DNA of 64,000 bases. It comes from Fodinibacter sp963834965. GTDB taxonomy: Bacteria > Actinomycetota > Actinomycetes > Actinomycetales > Dermatophilaceae. A program made the position numbers and the translations under genes. The stretch is from positions 62,001-126,000 of the forward strand of contig CAWIEI010000003.1 in NCBI GenBank assembly GCA_963834965.1, read 5' to 3'. Below the pieces are notes generated by a model. The model had not been told where the DNA came from, made no database searches, and saw only the letters and a program-made list of their open reading frames with translations. Of this stretch, positions 52,749-62,401 are shown piece after piece; position 1 is the stretch's first letter, and each line of letters begins with the position of its first letter.

Positions 52749-52912
52749 AGCGGCCGTACGGCGGCGCAGTCGACCGCGCAGTTCCAGCGACCTCCAGGGC
52801 TTGGGGTTGCCGAGGCGGAGGTGGCGGCTGCAGTGGGCGCCGTCTCAGGCCTTTGAAGAGTCCTCTTGGCGACCGCTGCTGATGGTGGCCCAGGGCTGGG
52901 CTCGGGGACAGT

Positions 52913-55300
52913 GTGAAGAATGGGCCAGTGGGTGAACCCGTTGGCGCGGAGGTGGTGGTGTTGTCGAGTGAACTGCAGCGTTTGCGTGATGAGAACGCTC
53001 GCTTGACGCGGCTTCTGGACCTGCGGGGGTGGGACACGGCTCCGGCTCCTGAGCAGCCGTCGATGCCGGTGACCTCACCTGGGATGGTTACCAAGGATTC
53101 CTCCCTCGAGGACAAGCTCGCTCTGTACGCCGACCGGTTCCGGGCCAGGCGCGATGTCTACGCGGTTCGTTGGGAGAACAGCCGGTCCGGGTTGAGCGGG
53201 TGGTCTCCCGCCGTGGCGGGTGGCTGGCGAAAGGGCACGGATCCCCGCGGCGCCCGCTACCTGCCCCTGACGGAGGAGGTGCTGTCGGCGCATTTGTCCG
53301 GGCAGGCATTCGTCGGTCTGTACCCGTTGACGATGACAAATGACTGCCACTTCCTGGTGGCCGACTTCGATGGCGCCGGCGCAATGCTGGATGCGCTGGC
53401 GTACGCGAAGGCCGCGCGGAGCCGGGGCGTCCCGGCCGCTGTGGAGATCTCCCAGTCGGGGCGCGGAGCCCACGTGTGGATCCTGTTCTCCGGCGCGGTC
53501 CCGGCGCAGGCGGCCCGAGCGTTGGGGACCTGGTTGGTCCATGAGGCGATGTTGCTGCGGGGGTCGATGGACCTGTCGTCCTACGACAGGCTGTTTCCGA
53601 ACCAGGACGTGCTCCCCCTGGGTGGCTTCGGAAACCTGATCGCCGCACCGCTGCAAGGCCGCCGACGCCGCGACGGCCTGACGCTTTTCCTTGACCTGGC
53701 GACGCTGGAACCGCACCCAGACCAGTGGGCCTACCTGTCCACCCTCGATCGCCTCGACCCCCATCGAGCGGCCCGGCTGGCCAAGCAGGTGGGGCGGACG
53801 TCGGTCGGCACCGACGTCGCGTCCTTGGCCGTCTCTACCGCTTCGAGGGTCCAGCCTCGGTTGCCCCCGGTGGTGCGGGCCGAGTTGGCTGCCGGCCTAG
53901 TGCTCGATATGGGACAGCTGACCCCCTCGGCGCTAGCGACCTTCAAGCACGTGGCTTCCTTGGCCAACCCCAAGTTCTACGAACTGCAACGCCTGCGGAA
54001 GTCGACCTGGAACACGCCGCGCTTCGTGCGCGGTTACGACGTCACGATCGATGACCACTTGGTCTTGCCTCGCGGGTTGAGGCACCGGATCAGCGAGATC
54101 GTCGAGGGGGCTGGCTCGCGCCTGGAGATAGCAGACTCGCGCAACGCGGGCCGGGAGATCGACCTCACGTTGGCCGCGGAGCTGTCTGAACCTCAGGCGA
54201 CAGCGGTCAATGCGCTCCTCGCCCACGACGACGGCGTGCTGGTGGCCCCGCCCGGTGCAGGCAAGACGGTCATGGCATGCGCGATCATGGCCGAGAGGGG
54301 CGCCTCAACGCTGGTCCTGGTTGACAGGAAGGCGCTGGCCGAGCAATGGCGCACGCGGATTGAACAGTTTCTGGGCGTGCGTGCAGGCCAGCTCGGCGGC
54401 GGCCGAAAGAAGCTGACCGGTGTGGTCGACATCGCGATGCTTCCTTCCCTGGCCAGACGCGAAGGGATCGCAGAACTCAGCGACAACTACGGGCACATCG
54501 TCGTCGACGAATGCCACCACCTCGCCGCAGCCGCCTACGAGCACTCCGTCAAACCCGTCGCAGCCCGATTCTGGCTTGGGCTCACAGCCACCCCAACCCG
54601 ACGCGACGGGCTCGGCGAGCTAGCCACCTGGCAACTTGGTCCGGTCCGTCACGTCATCGGCGCCTCCAGTGATCTAGGCCTGCTGCTGTCGCCGGGGTCG
54701 GCCGAGGCCGGGCCACGGCGCGAACTGCACGTCCACGAAACGGCCTTCACCTACGGGGAGGTCGACGCCCTGGACCCATCAGCGCTGGCTCAGGTACACC
54801 GTGCCCTCGTGGCCGATGAGGAACGAAACGAACAGATCGTCCGCGACGTCGTCGAGGCCCTTGGCCGCGGACGGAACTGCCTCATTCTGACCAGAAGAGT
54901 GGCGCACGTGGAGGTCCTTGCCGCCCGGCTGAGCAGCAGCGGCCTCAGTCCACACGTCCTCCAAGGTGGCATGGCCGTGGCCGAACGCCGAAAGATCGTC
55001 GCTCAACTCGCGGAAGCCCGACCTGGCGACGCCATCTTGGTCATCGGAACAACCCCCTTCATCGGTGAAGGTTTCGACGCGCCAGCACTCGACACCCTCT
55101 TCCTCGCTGGACCGATCTCCTTCGACGGTTTGCTCGTTCAGTGCGCAGGTCGAGTCGTGCGCGCCCTCCCAGGCAAGGACGTGGCCGAAGTTCACGACTA
55201 CCACGACGTGGCAACACCCATCTTGGGCGCGTCACTACGCCGTCGTATGCCCGGATACCGCGCCCTCGGGTTCGAAGCCGCAAGGCACCGACGAAACTGA
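52913..55300 (+). CDS. TOTE-type archaeo-eukaryotic primase fused to SF2 helicase
   Basis: A 795-residue protein. N-terminal coiled coil (about 16-40, SSELQRLRDENARLTRLLDL). An AEP primase domain (about 65-270) has CHFLVADFD (catalytic DxD at 151-153), VEISQSGRGAHVWILF and FPNQDVLPLGGFGNLIAAPL. An SF2 helicase has Walker A APPGAGKT (445-452), DECHH (532-536), LTATPTRRDG and a C-terminal half with CAGRVVRAL. This AEP-helicase order is the core of TOTE conflict systems, thought to copy or degrade invading nucleic acid. No separate nuclease gene is beside it. Start GTG 52913. Confidence 0.87.
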   Translation: MKNGPVGEPVGAEVVVLSSELQRLRDENARLTRLLDLRGWDTAPAPEQPSMPVTSPGMVTKDSSLEDKLALYADRFRARRDVYAVRWENSRSGLSGWSPAVAGGWRKGTDPRGARYLPLTEEVLSAHLSGQAFVGLYPLTMTNDCHFLVADFDGAGAMLDALAYAKAARSRGVPAAVEISQSGRGAHVWILFSGAVPAQAARALGTWLVHEAMLLRGSMDLSSYDRLFPNQDVLPLGGFGNLIAAPLQGRRRRDGLTLFLDLATLEPHPDQWAYLSTLDRLDPHRAARLAKQVGRTSVGTDVASLAVSTASRVQPRLPPVVRAELAAGLVLDMGQLTPSALATFKHVASLANPKFYELQRLRKSTWNTPRFVRGYDVTIDDHLVLPRGLRHRISEIVEGAGSRLEIADSRNAGREIDLTLAAELSEPQATAVNALLAHDDGVLVAPPGAGKTVMACAIMAERGASTLVLVDRKALAEQWRTRIEQFLGVRAGQLGGGRKKLTGVVDIAMLPSLARREGIAELSDNYGHIVVDECHHLAAAAYEHSVKPVAARFWLGLTATPTRRDGLGELATWQLGPVRHVIGASSDLGLLLSPGSAEAGPRRELHVHETAFTYGEVDALDPSALAQVHRALVADEERNEQIVRDVVEALGRGRNCLILTRRVAHVEVLAARLSSSGLSPHVLQGGMAVAERRKIVAQLAEARPGDAILVIGTTPFIGEGFDAPALDTLFLAGPISFDGLLVQCAGRVVRALPGKDVAEVHDYHDVATPILGASLRRRMPGYRALGFEAARHRRN

Positions 55301-55326
55301 TCAGCGCGGGGCCTCACTGGGGCGTT

Positions 55327-55501
55327 GCGACGCGGCCGCACTGCGGTCCAAGTGGTGCCGCGGTCGTTGGAATGTGCGGCAAGCTGACCGGTTGGGGAGC
55401 CAGTCGTGACGGTTGGCAGATCGCGCAAGATCCGCGGGCCTCGTGGACGGCCCAAGGTGCCCTGAACTGCGGCGATAGCAGTTTCGGCTGTCGTTTAGCG
55501 G
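55327..55501. repeat. right flanking repeat of primase-helicase gene
   Basis: Direct repeat partner of 52571-52748. It begins 26 bases after the gene's stop. Two similar repeats on either side of one gene are the shape of an inserted cassette. Confidence 0.85.
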
Positions 55502-55807
55502 CCTGGTCGCAGGGGTGGTCCACAAGGGTAGGTCGATATTGACTGGGGCGCCCTCTCCGGTCCCATGCACCGGCAGGCGTTACCGTCTCGGGCGGCAATT
55601 CCGTTGCCCCACAGTTTTCTCCGCGGCCTCACTGGCAATCGGCACCACAACTCAGGTGGCGACGGAATCGCCAGCAGTCGCGTGCGTCGGATGGGGCCGT
55701 AGCGTCCGATCCGATCGGAGCGGTTCCGAGAATCGTGCCCGAGCCAGCCCTGGGGGAAACAAGTTCGTAGCAGGGGCTCCGTAGCGGCGGCTCCGTAGCC
55801 TTGTCCC
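55502..55807. other. intergenic, no gene seen
   Basis: About 305 bases between the right repeat and the MscS-type gene. No supported gene; probably that gene's promoter. Confidence 0.35.
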
Positions 55808-57124
55808 ATGGCCCTTGTCTCAATGAACGTGCCCGCCCTCAACATGGCCGACAAGACGGATGCGCTGTCCGGCATCATCGTGCCGCTTCTGGTCTCGGCT
55901 GCTGCCGTGCTCGCAGCGCTGCTTCTCGCGGCACTCATCATGGCAGGCCTGCGAGTGCCAGCCCGCCGGTGGCCGAACATGCTCTCCCTGAGTGTCCGGA
56001 TCAAGTGGCCGCTGCGCCTCCTACTGGCAAGCATCGGGGTGTGGTTGGCAATTCACTTCACCACCAAGGGCTCGTCATGGACGGCACCCGCCGACCAGAT
56101 GTTGCGCATCATGGTGATCGTGGCAGGGGCATGGCTGCTGGTTCAGGTCACCCACGCTGTCCAGGACGCGATCGTCGCCCGCTTCCCCACGAACGTCCCT
56201 GACAACAGGCACGCGAGACAAATCCACACGCAGGTGAAGATGCTCGAACGGCTGTTCACCGCCCTCATCGTCGTGGTCGCCGCAGCCGCGATCCTCTACA
56301 CATTCCCTGGCATGCGCGCCATCGGCGCCTCGATCCTGGCCTCCGCCGGGCTGGCCGCCATCATCGCCGGCCTCGCGGCCCAGTCGACGTTGGCCAATGT
56401 CTTCGCCGGCATGCAGGTCGCCTTCTCCGATTCCTTCCGGGTGGACGATGTGGTCATCGTCGAGGAGGAGTGGGGTGTCATCGAGGAGATCACCCTGACC
56501 TATGTCGTGGTGCGCGTCTGGGACGATCGACGCCTGGTCCTGCCCTCCACGTACTTCACATCCACCCCCTTCCAGAACTGGACAAGAAGGTCCTCCCAGC
56601 TGCTCGGTACGGTCGAGATCGACGTGGACTGGACGGTCCCGATGGACGACCTGCGCACCGAGATGAACCGGCTGCTCAGCCAAACAGACCTGTGGGACGA
56701 GCGAGTGGGCGTCATCCAGATGACCGACGCCACGGGGGGGCTGATCAGGGTAAGGGCCCTGGCCAGCGCGGCGTCCGCGCCGATCCTGTGGGACCTGCGG
56801 TGCTACTTGCGCGAGGGATTGATCACATGGCTGCAGGAGGCCGAGTCAGGCCTGCCCCGCACCCGCGTCGCGGCCTTGGACGGCGAGAACATCGCCGACA
56901 TCGCCGTGCGCAGGCAGTCGTCCACCGGAAGAGCTGCCCGGAAGGACCCCATAAAAGGGCCAGGTGGAAATGCGCCCTTCTCCGCGCACGACACTGGCCT
57001 GTTCACCGGAACCTACGCAGCGGTGCAGCGCTCCAAACCCTTCTCCGGTCCAGCCCAGCAGGTCCTGGACGAGCGCCAGCAGGCGGCCCAGCGGGCCAAG
57101 GTCCCACCCGAGTCTGCTCCCTAG
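55808..57124 (+). CDS. MscS-family mechanosensitive channel (YbdG-like)
   Basis: A 438-residue channel. About five transmembrane helices (24-48, 65-85, 98-118, 155-175, and pore-lining 178-215, with ASILASAGLAAIIAGLAAQS followed by TLANVFAGMQVAFSDSFRVD). The soluble beta domain (about 215-280) contains VIEEITLTYVVVRVWDDRRL and STYFTSTPFQNWT, like E. coli YbdG. Such channels open on membrane stretch and release solutes in hypo-osmotic shock. The hydrophilic C-terminal tail (about 365-438) is extra. Confidence 0.92.
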   Translation: MALVSMNVPALNMADKTDALSGIIVPLLVSAAAVLAALLLAALIMAGLRVPARRWPNMLSLSVRIKWPLRLLLASIGVWLAIHFTTKGSSWTAPADQMLRIMVIVAGAWLLVQVTHAVQDAIVARFPTNVPDNRHARQIHTQVKMLERLFTALIVVVAAAAILYTFPGMRAIGASILASAGLAAIIAGLAAQSTLANVFAGMQVAFSDSFRVDDVVIVEEEWGVIEEITLTYVVVRVWDDRRLVLPSTYFTSTPFQNWTRRSSQLLGTVEIDVDWTVPMDDLRTEMNRLLSQTDLWDERVGVIQMTDATGGLIRVRALASAASAPILWDLRCYLREGLITWLQEAESGLPRTRVAALDGENIADIAVRRQSSTGRAARKDPIKGPGGNAPFSAHDTGLFTGTYAAVQRSKPFSGPAQQVLDERQQAAQRAKVPPESAP

Positions 57125-57485
57125 CAGAACGGGTCGGGTTCCGAGAGCTGGGGGTAGCCACACTCTGGCATGCGGGAGTCGGCGACCCGCCCTCACCTTA
57201 TAACGATCGCCTCGCACCGAGCCGAGACCGAGCCGATCTGCCCTGCCAGGCGCCGACAGGCCGATGAGACGCACGGGGAGTTGCGCTCGCGTTGGCTCAC
57301 TGCCAGGACGAACGACGGGCACGGCTGTCTCGACCTGTACCCGACGATGACACGTTTGAGTCATTGACACCCAACAGCGGCAAGAGAATCATCGAGTCCA
57401 ACAAAGTAGTCACCCATAGGGCTGTTCGGCGACTTTTCCGATAGGGGTCCGTTACACAGAGACGATGATCAAAGCGAGGTGTCAA
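57125..57485. other. promoter region of the lipoprotein gene
   Basis: About 360 bases, visibly less GC-rich after 57350. TTGACA at 57363 with AATCAT about 17 bases downstream is a fair sigma-70-type promoter. Otherwise no gene seen. Confidence 0.4.
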
Positions 57486-58361
57486 ATGGGTATTCCTCGC
57501 AGCATAACCTCGCTCGTGGGAGCAATGCTCGCCGTGACGGTCTGCGCGTCCTGCGGCGAGCCAACAACCCCCGAGCCAACAACCCCCGAGCCAACAACGG
57601 TTGAGTCAACAACGGCCGAGCCAAAAACGGCCGAGCCAAAAACGGCCGAGCCAGCAGCGGCTCCAAGCGGTTGTGAGGGTTCCCAGCTTGAGCTGGCGGA
57701 CGCAACCGCCATCGCGGGCGTCACACTGAAGTTACTGACCGACGCAACAAACACAACTCTACTTCTGACCAACAGCGGCAGCCTCTCCGTTGCGGTGTTC
57801 CCGCCCGAGGACGGCACTACTCGGCTTGCTGCGGCGCCGTACGCCAACCCCAGCGACGCTGCCTCCGTCGAGGCACTCCACGCCGTTGCCTCCGTCGCAA
57901 ACCCCAATAACGTTCCAGAGATGCCGCAGGGGGTACCACTTAGCCAGGTGTATTTCGTGCCGCCGGGATGGTCTGTGTGTGCCACCACCGGAGACCTGTC
58001 CCAAGCGGCTCACGTTCGCTACCTGCGGGACAAGGCATCAAGCGCAACGTACTTCGCGACGAAGGCGCTAGGCGACCAACTCGTCAAATTTGTCACCCCC
58101 AAGTCTATCCAGAAGATGCAGACGCTTGAGACTTGCGCCAAAGAGACAGACACGATGTTGACGTCAACACCCAGGCTGACTGATACCGATCTGTACACCG
58201 GTCTCATCACGGGGGGCACGGCATGCCGCTCCTCGTTCAACGCCTTGCTAGGCGACGCCGAAGAAGCGAAATCGGCCGAAACTGGTGCCCTCAAATGGCT
58301 GGAGCGCACCCCACAGTTGCTGGAGAACTCGAAGTTCTTCGTTGCATTAGCTCACCACTGA
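57486..58361 (+). CDS. lipoprotein of unknown function with TTxEP repeats
   Basis: A 291-residue lipoprotein. ATG 57486 has GAGGTG five bases before it and is preferred over 57465. The signal helix ends VTVCASC (lipobox Cys near residue 24). Then about 35 residues of EPTTPEPTTP-like repeats form a linker off the membrane. The mature part (about 60-291) is a mixed fold with four or five Cys; no family recognised. Codon usage is less GC-rich than neighbours, consistent with horizontal gain. Confidence 0.72.
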   Translation: MGIPRSITSLVGAMLAVTVCASCGEPTTPEPTTPEPTTVESTTAEPKTAEPKTAEPAAAPSGCEGSQLELADATAIAGVTLKLLTDATNTTLLLTNSGSLSVAVFPPEDGTTRLAAAPYANPSDAASVEALHAVASVANPNNVPEMPQGVPLSQVYFVPPGWSVCATTGDLSQAAHVRYLRDKASSATYFATKALGDQLVKFVTPKSIQKMQTLETCAKETDTMLTSTPRLTDTDLYTGLITGGTACRSSFNALLGDAEEAKSAETGALKWLERTPQLLENSKFFVALAHH

Positions 58362-58748
58362 ACTCTTCGGCGGCCGTTTGGGATTTCGAGGCCCGCTCAG
58401 GGCGGACGTAGCGCCCACCGCCGAAGGCACCACTTGCCAGCCGCGACCCCCTCCCGACGCATCCCGCTCCTGCCACCCTTACCGACGCCCGGCTGTGGTC
58501 CACGAAATGCCGTCAGAGATGCAACCCACCCTGTCTATCCCTCCATCAGCGGTGGGTCACACTGGGCCGCTAAGACGCAGACTCACCGCGGGCGCAGACG
58601 CTCGGGCCAACCCAGCTGAGCCAGCCATCAGGCAGCCTCCGCGGCCCCGACGACGACCCGGTCTTCGCCCGCCGCCTCGGAAGTTCCTGCCGACCCAAAC
58701 GGCGTCGGTGGCCCGGTGGCCTTTCGGCTCGATACTCGATGATGAGGT
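58362..58748. other. gap with relic of a PLDc_N gene tail
   Basis: 58630-58707 resembles 14395-14473: the tail coding QPPRGPDDDP-F--RL and the following CTGCCGACCCAAmCGGCGTCGG. It is probably the last trace of a second PLDc_N gene, since no membrane helices remain. The rest of the gap holds nothing recognisable. Confidence 0.5.
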
Positions 58749-59555
58749 GTGCTCTCCCGACTCGCCCCGGCTCGTCGTCGGGTCGTGCTCGCGGTGCTTG
58801 CACTCGTCGTGCTCGCGCTGCTGGCCGGACTCCTCGCTGTGGTGCTCTCGCGGCAGCCGTCCAGCCCGGTCGACCAGTCGGTGGCTGGCCCGGTGCTGCT
58901 CGTGCCGGGCTATGGCGGGTCGACCCAGTCCCTCGATGCTCTCGCACGATCCTTGCGCGAACAGGGCCGCGACGTGACCGAGGTCGCCCTTCCTGATCGC
59001 GCTCAGGGCGACCTGGACGACCAGGCCAAGGTGCTCGGCGCGGCCGTCGACGCCGCACTGACCCGGACCGGGGCCCCATCGGTCGACGTGGTGGGCTACT
59101 CCGCGGGCGGCGTCGTCGCCCGCCTGTGGGCCACCGAGGGCGGCGGCAGCGACCACCTGCGCCGCCTTGTCACCCTCGGCTCGCCCCACCATGGCACGGA
59201 CCTTGCGTCCCTGGGCTCGCTCGTGGCCGGCTCCTGCCCGGCGGCCTGCCGCCAGCTCGCGCCCGACAGCGCGCTGTTGGCGCGGCTCAACGCGGAGCCG
59301 GTCCCCGCCGGGCTGGTCTTCGTCTCGCTGTGGACCACCCTCGACGAGGTCGTGGTGCCGGCCTCCTCGGCCGTGGTCGACGGGGTCCCGAGCCCATCGT
59401 TACAGAGCATCTGCCCGGGGGCTTCAGCGCGGCACGGCGACCTCCCCAGCGACCCCCTCGTCCAGGCCTTGGTGGGGGAGGTGCTGAACCGGGAGGCCTC
59501 GCCGAGCTGGACGGCGGCGGACTGCCACCGGCTCGGTGGTGCGCCTAGCTCGTGA
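58749..59555 (+). CDS. membrane-anchored lipase/esterase (alpha/beta hydrolase)
   Basis: A 268-residue enzyme. One N-terminal helix (about 10-34, VVLAVLALVVLALLAGLLAV) acts as anchor or uncleaved signal. LLVPGYGGS is the oxyanion loop; VVGYSAGGVVARL carries the Ser nucleophile; TLGSPHHGTDLASLG is typical of triacylglycerol lipases (LipA/PGAP1-like); Asp in TTLDEVVVPASS and His in ASARHGDLPSD complete the triad. It converges on the ABC permease gene, overlapping by 11 bases at the ends. Four Cys may form outer disulfides. Start GTG 58749 is by position of the helix. Confidence 0.87.
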   Translation: MLSRLAPARRRVVLAVLALVVLALLAGLLAVVLSRQPSSPVDQSVAGPVLLVPGYGGSTQSLDALARSLREQGRDVTEVALPDRAQGDLDDQAKVLGAAVDAALTRTGAPSVDVVGYSAGGVVARLWATEGGGSDHLRRLVTLGSPHHGTDLASLGSLVAGSCPAACRQLAPDSALLARLNAEPVPAGLVFVSLWTTLDEVVVPASSAVVDGVPSPSLQSICPGASARHGDLPSDPLVQALVGEVLNREASPSWTAADCHRLGGAPSS

Positions 59556-60360
59556 CGTCGCGCGTCGTGAAGTTCGCCCACGCGGCGCCGAGGAAGACCG
59601 CGACGTAGACGAGCTGCAGACCGATCCCGCGCTCGACGTTGGCCCACAGGATCGGGTCGCGGTAGAGGTCGACGAAGGACAGCCAGTACCGCGTGGGGAG
59701 GTACGGCTGGAGCGGGCGGGCCGCGTCGACGGTGAGGAGGAGGGAGGAGCCGATGAGGAACGCAAGAGCGCCGAGCGTCGCTGACTGCGGGGAGTCGGTC
59801 AACGTGGAGAGCAGGAGCGCGAGCGAGGCGACCCCCAACATCGAGATCGTGATGAACGCGATGGCGGCGACGCTGCGCCAGGCGACCTGCCCCGGTGTCA
59901 GGGCCGAGCCGGACAGGCTGAGCAGCGCTGCTGAGACGGGGGCGTTGCCCAGCAGCAGCCGACCCACCACGAAACCGACCCCGGCCACCGACAGCACCGC
60001 CACGAGCACGAAGACGGTGATCGCGGCGAGCTTGCGCACCAGGAGCCGGGTGCGACCCACCGGCCGGACCAGCAGGTAGCGCAAGGTGCCGGCCTGGGCC
60101 TCCCCGGCCACCGACTCCCCGGCCACGACGGCGATCGACACCGGCAGGAAGAGGGGCAGGACGATGGCCAGCGCCGCTATGGCGAACAACGACCCGTTCG
60201 CCATGACGGCACTGAGAAATGCCGGGCCGGTGCCGGGCCGTGGCGCGATGCCTGTCCATGCCAGCAGGCCCGCCACGATGGTGGGCAGGAGGTTGAGCAG
60301 CAGGATCACGAACCAGGTTCGTCGCCTCCGGAAGAGCTTGCTGAGCTCGACGTGGTTCAC
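59545..60360 (-). CDS. ABC-2-type transporter permease
   Basis: A 271-residue membrane protein with six helices (about 17-36, 52-78, 110-135, 160-182, 190-207, 245-262). It starts MNHVELSKLFRRRRTWFVIL, typical of ABC-2 permeases. The motif EAQAGTLRYLLVRPVGRTRL just after the second helix is the family's conserved coupling region. Its ATG overlaps the ATPase stop by four bases, so the pair forms one transporter. Substrate unknown; such pairs often export peptides or drugs. Confidence 0.92.
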   Translation of the reverse strand: MNHVELSKLFRRRRTWFVILLLNLLPTIVAGLLAWTGIAPRPGTGPAFLSAVMANGSLFAIAALAIVLPLFLPVSIAVVAGESVAGEAQAGTLRYLLVRPVGRTRLLVRKLAAITVFVLVAVLSVAGVGFVVGRLLLGNAPVSAALLSLSGSALTPGQVAWRSVAAIAFITISMLGVASLALLLSTLTDSPQSATLGALAFLIGSSLLLTVDAARPLQPYLPTRYWLSFVDLYRDPILWANVERGIGLQLVYVAVFLGAAWANFTTRDVTS

Positions 60361-61310
60361 CCGGCCACCTCGTCCTGACGGCGACGGCTGGTGTGCTCGT
60401 CGATGACGTCCTCGAGCGAGCGCCGCTCCGGTCCGAGCTCGCGCACCACGACACCGGCGCCGACCAGAGCGGCGTTGAGCTCTCCGGGGTCCCCCGCCCG
60501 CACGACCAGCCGCTCACCGTCGCGTTCCTCGACCGCCCCGCCGAGCAGCGCGGCGGCGCGGTGCGGGTCCGGGGTCACGATGACGACCCGTCCGGTGGGC
60601 GCCTGGAGCACGGCAAGGTCCTGCTCGAGCACCAGCCGGCCGCGGTCCAGCAGCCCGATCCGGGTGCACAGCTGCTCCACCTCGGCGAGCAGGTGGCTCG
60701 ACAGGAAGATCGTCGTTCCCGAATCGTGCAGGGTCACGAGCAGCTCGCGGATCTCACGGATGCCGCTCGGGTCCAGCCCGTTGGTCGGCTCGTCCAGGAC
60801 GAGGAGCTCCGGCTGGCGCAGCATGGCTGCGGCCAGGCCGAGCCGTTGCCGCATGCCCAGCGAGTAGCCGCGCACCGGTCGCCGGCCCACGGACTGCAGG
60901 CCGACCAGGCCCAGGGCGTGCGAGGCGCGGTCTCGTCGGTCGCGCCGACCGCCCCCGAGCAGGCCATCGGGTACCTTCCCGCTCGCGTCGAGGAGCATCA
61001 GGTTGGCCAGCCCGGAGAGGTGCCCGTACGCCGCCGGACCCTCCACCAGGGCACCGACCCGCTCCAACACGGCGCCGGACGCCTTGGGCATCTCCTGGCC
61101 GAAGAGCTCGATCCTGCCGGAGGTGGGCAGCACGAGCCCCAGCAGGCACCGCACCGTCGTCGTCTTGCCCGAGCCGTTCGAGCCGAGGAACCCGTAGATG
61201 TCCCCCGAGCGCACCGCCACGTCGAGGTCGACCACCGCCGAGACCGAGCCGAAGACCTTGGTGAGACCCTCGGTCCGGATCACGGTGGCCGTGCCGTCTA
61301 TGGCCGTCAT
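60357..61310 (-). CDS. ABC transporter ATP-binding protein
   Basis: A 317-residue stand-alone ATPase. Walker A GSNGSGKTTT, Q-loop region, signature YSLGMRQRLGLAAAML, Walker B LLVLDEPTNGLDP and H-loop LSSHLL are intact. The last 80 residues (VVIVTPDPHRAAALLGGAVE..., then RSLEDVIDEHTS) are the DUF4162-like C-terminal part of drug/peptide export ATPases. It overlaps the LolA-like gene by one base and the permease gene by four, so the three form one operon. Confidence 0.94.
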   Translation of the reverse strand: MTAIDGTATVIRTEGLTKVFGSVSAVVDLDVAVRSGDIYGFLGSNGSGKTTTVRCLLGLVLPTSGRIELFGQEMPKASGAVLERVGALVEGPAAYGHLSGLANLMLLDASGKVPDGLLGGGRRDRRDRASHALGLVGLQSVGRRPVRGYSLGMRQRLGLAAAMLRQPELLVLDEPTNGLDPSGIREIRELLVTLHDSGTTIFLSSHLLAEVEQLCTRIGLLDRGRLVLEQDLAVLQAPTGRVVIVTPDPHRAAALLGGAVEERDGERLVVRAGDPGELNAALVGAGVVVRELGPERRSLEDVIDEHTSRRRQDEVAG

Positions 61311-62401
61311 CAGCTCGTCGCCGCGTGCAGGTCGGCGGCCGCAAGTGCCAGTCCTTCGGGGGTGAGCGTCCCGGCGACCAGCAGGGTCCTGCCGGTGACC
61401 GCAGGGTCGGTCAGCAGCAGGGCCACCGGCCCCACCGAGAGCGCCACGCCCTCGGGCAGAGTGGCGGACCCCACGGCCAACGAGAGCTGCTGGCGCAGCG
61501 AGCGCGCGGCCCGATCGGGCAGCACCCCGACGGCGAACTGGGTGGGGCCGCGACCGTACTGCGCGACCCCTTCGAGGCCGGGCGTCGTGGGCATCCGCGG
61601 GTAGCCCAGCAGGTGCTGCGGCAAGCTGGGGTCGGGAACCCTGCCCACCGCGCGGACCAGGTCGAAGCGCCTGCCCCTGCCGAGCCGCGAGCCCGCTGGC
61701 GGCACGAAGCGGGTGGTCGACGCGTTCGGCGTGGCGGTGCTGAAGTCGAGGAAGGTGCTCGACATGGCGGGAACCTGCGCCCCTCGACCGTAGACATCGA
61801 CACGCACCGGGATCCCGGAACCCCCGTCGGACCAGACGTCGACCCTCTCGATGCTGCCGAGCGGGTCGTCAGGGCGGAACTGCAAGCCCTCGGCCACGCC
61901 ACCCGCCACCAGCCGCGACGGCAACGTCGTCAGGCGATCAGCGGTGGCACCGCCGAGCAGCCGGGCGGCCAGTTCTGGCGGCACCACGTCCCGCGAACGC
62001 GGCAACCGGACCTGGCCCAGGTCGGCCTCCGCGTAGGACATGCGGTTGTCCTCGGAGTCCCAGTTGGCGGTCCCGAGGTCGACGGCGTACTGGTCGTTCT
62101 CGCCAGTGGGCGTGAGGGTGTCGACGCGCCAGTCATCCGCCGCCCGCCACCACACCCGCACCTGGGTCCGGCCACCCAGGAGGGTGCTCACGTCGTTGAG
62201 CACATCCGACGCGGGGAGGTCCAGCGACCCCGACGACTCGGCATACCCGGCATACGGACGGTCGGCGGAGGCACGCATCCGGGTCAGGAGGGTGGCGGCG
62301 TCGGTGGCCGATCCCAGCGGCACGTTCGGGACGACAAGGGGCAGGGCGGCGAGTGTCGCCACGGCGGCGAGCACCACCAGCCAACGCCACGAGCGTCCCA
62401 T
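61310..62401 (-). CDS. LolA-like exported regulator/lipoprotein-carrier-fold protein
   Basis: A 363-residue protein. Signal or anchor helix at about 6-28 (WLVVLAAVATLAALPLVV). The mature part starts DAATLLTRMRASADRPYAGY and has long beta segments (RVWWRAADDWRVDTLTPTGE) and VRVDVYGRG, a LolA/LolB-like half-barrel found in actinobacterial 'transcriptional regulator'-annotated proteins. The last 100 residues resemble a second small domain. Probably binds a hydrophobic ligand outside the cell for the coupled ABC-2 transporter. First gene of the three-gene operon. Confidence 0.83.
   Translation of the reverse strand: MGRSWRWLVVLAAVATLAALPLVVPNVPLGSATDAATLLTRMRASADRPYAGYAESSGSLDLPASDVLNDVSTLLGGRTQVRVWWRAADDWRVDTLTPTGENDQYAVDLGTANWDSEDNRMSYAEADLGQVRLPRSRDVVPPELAARLLGGATADRLTTLPSRLVAGGVAEGLQFRPDDPLGSIERVDVWSDGGSGIPVRVDVYGRGAQVPAMSSTFLDFSTATPNASTTRFVPPAGSRLGRGRRFDLVRAVGRVPDPSLPQHLLGYPRMPTTPGLEGVAQYGRGPTQFAVGVLPDRAARSLRQQLSLAVGSATLPEGVALSVGPVALLLTDPAVTGRTLLVAGTLTPEGLALAAADLHAATS

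Noticed and set aside
60393..61604. 403-aa frame opposite the ABC ATPase
   Set aside because: Gln/His/Arg-rich shadow of the ATPase gene with no recognisable fold.
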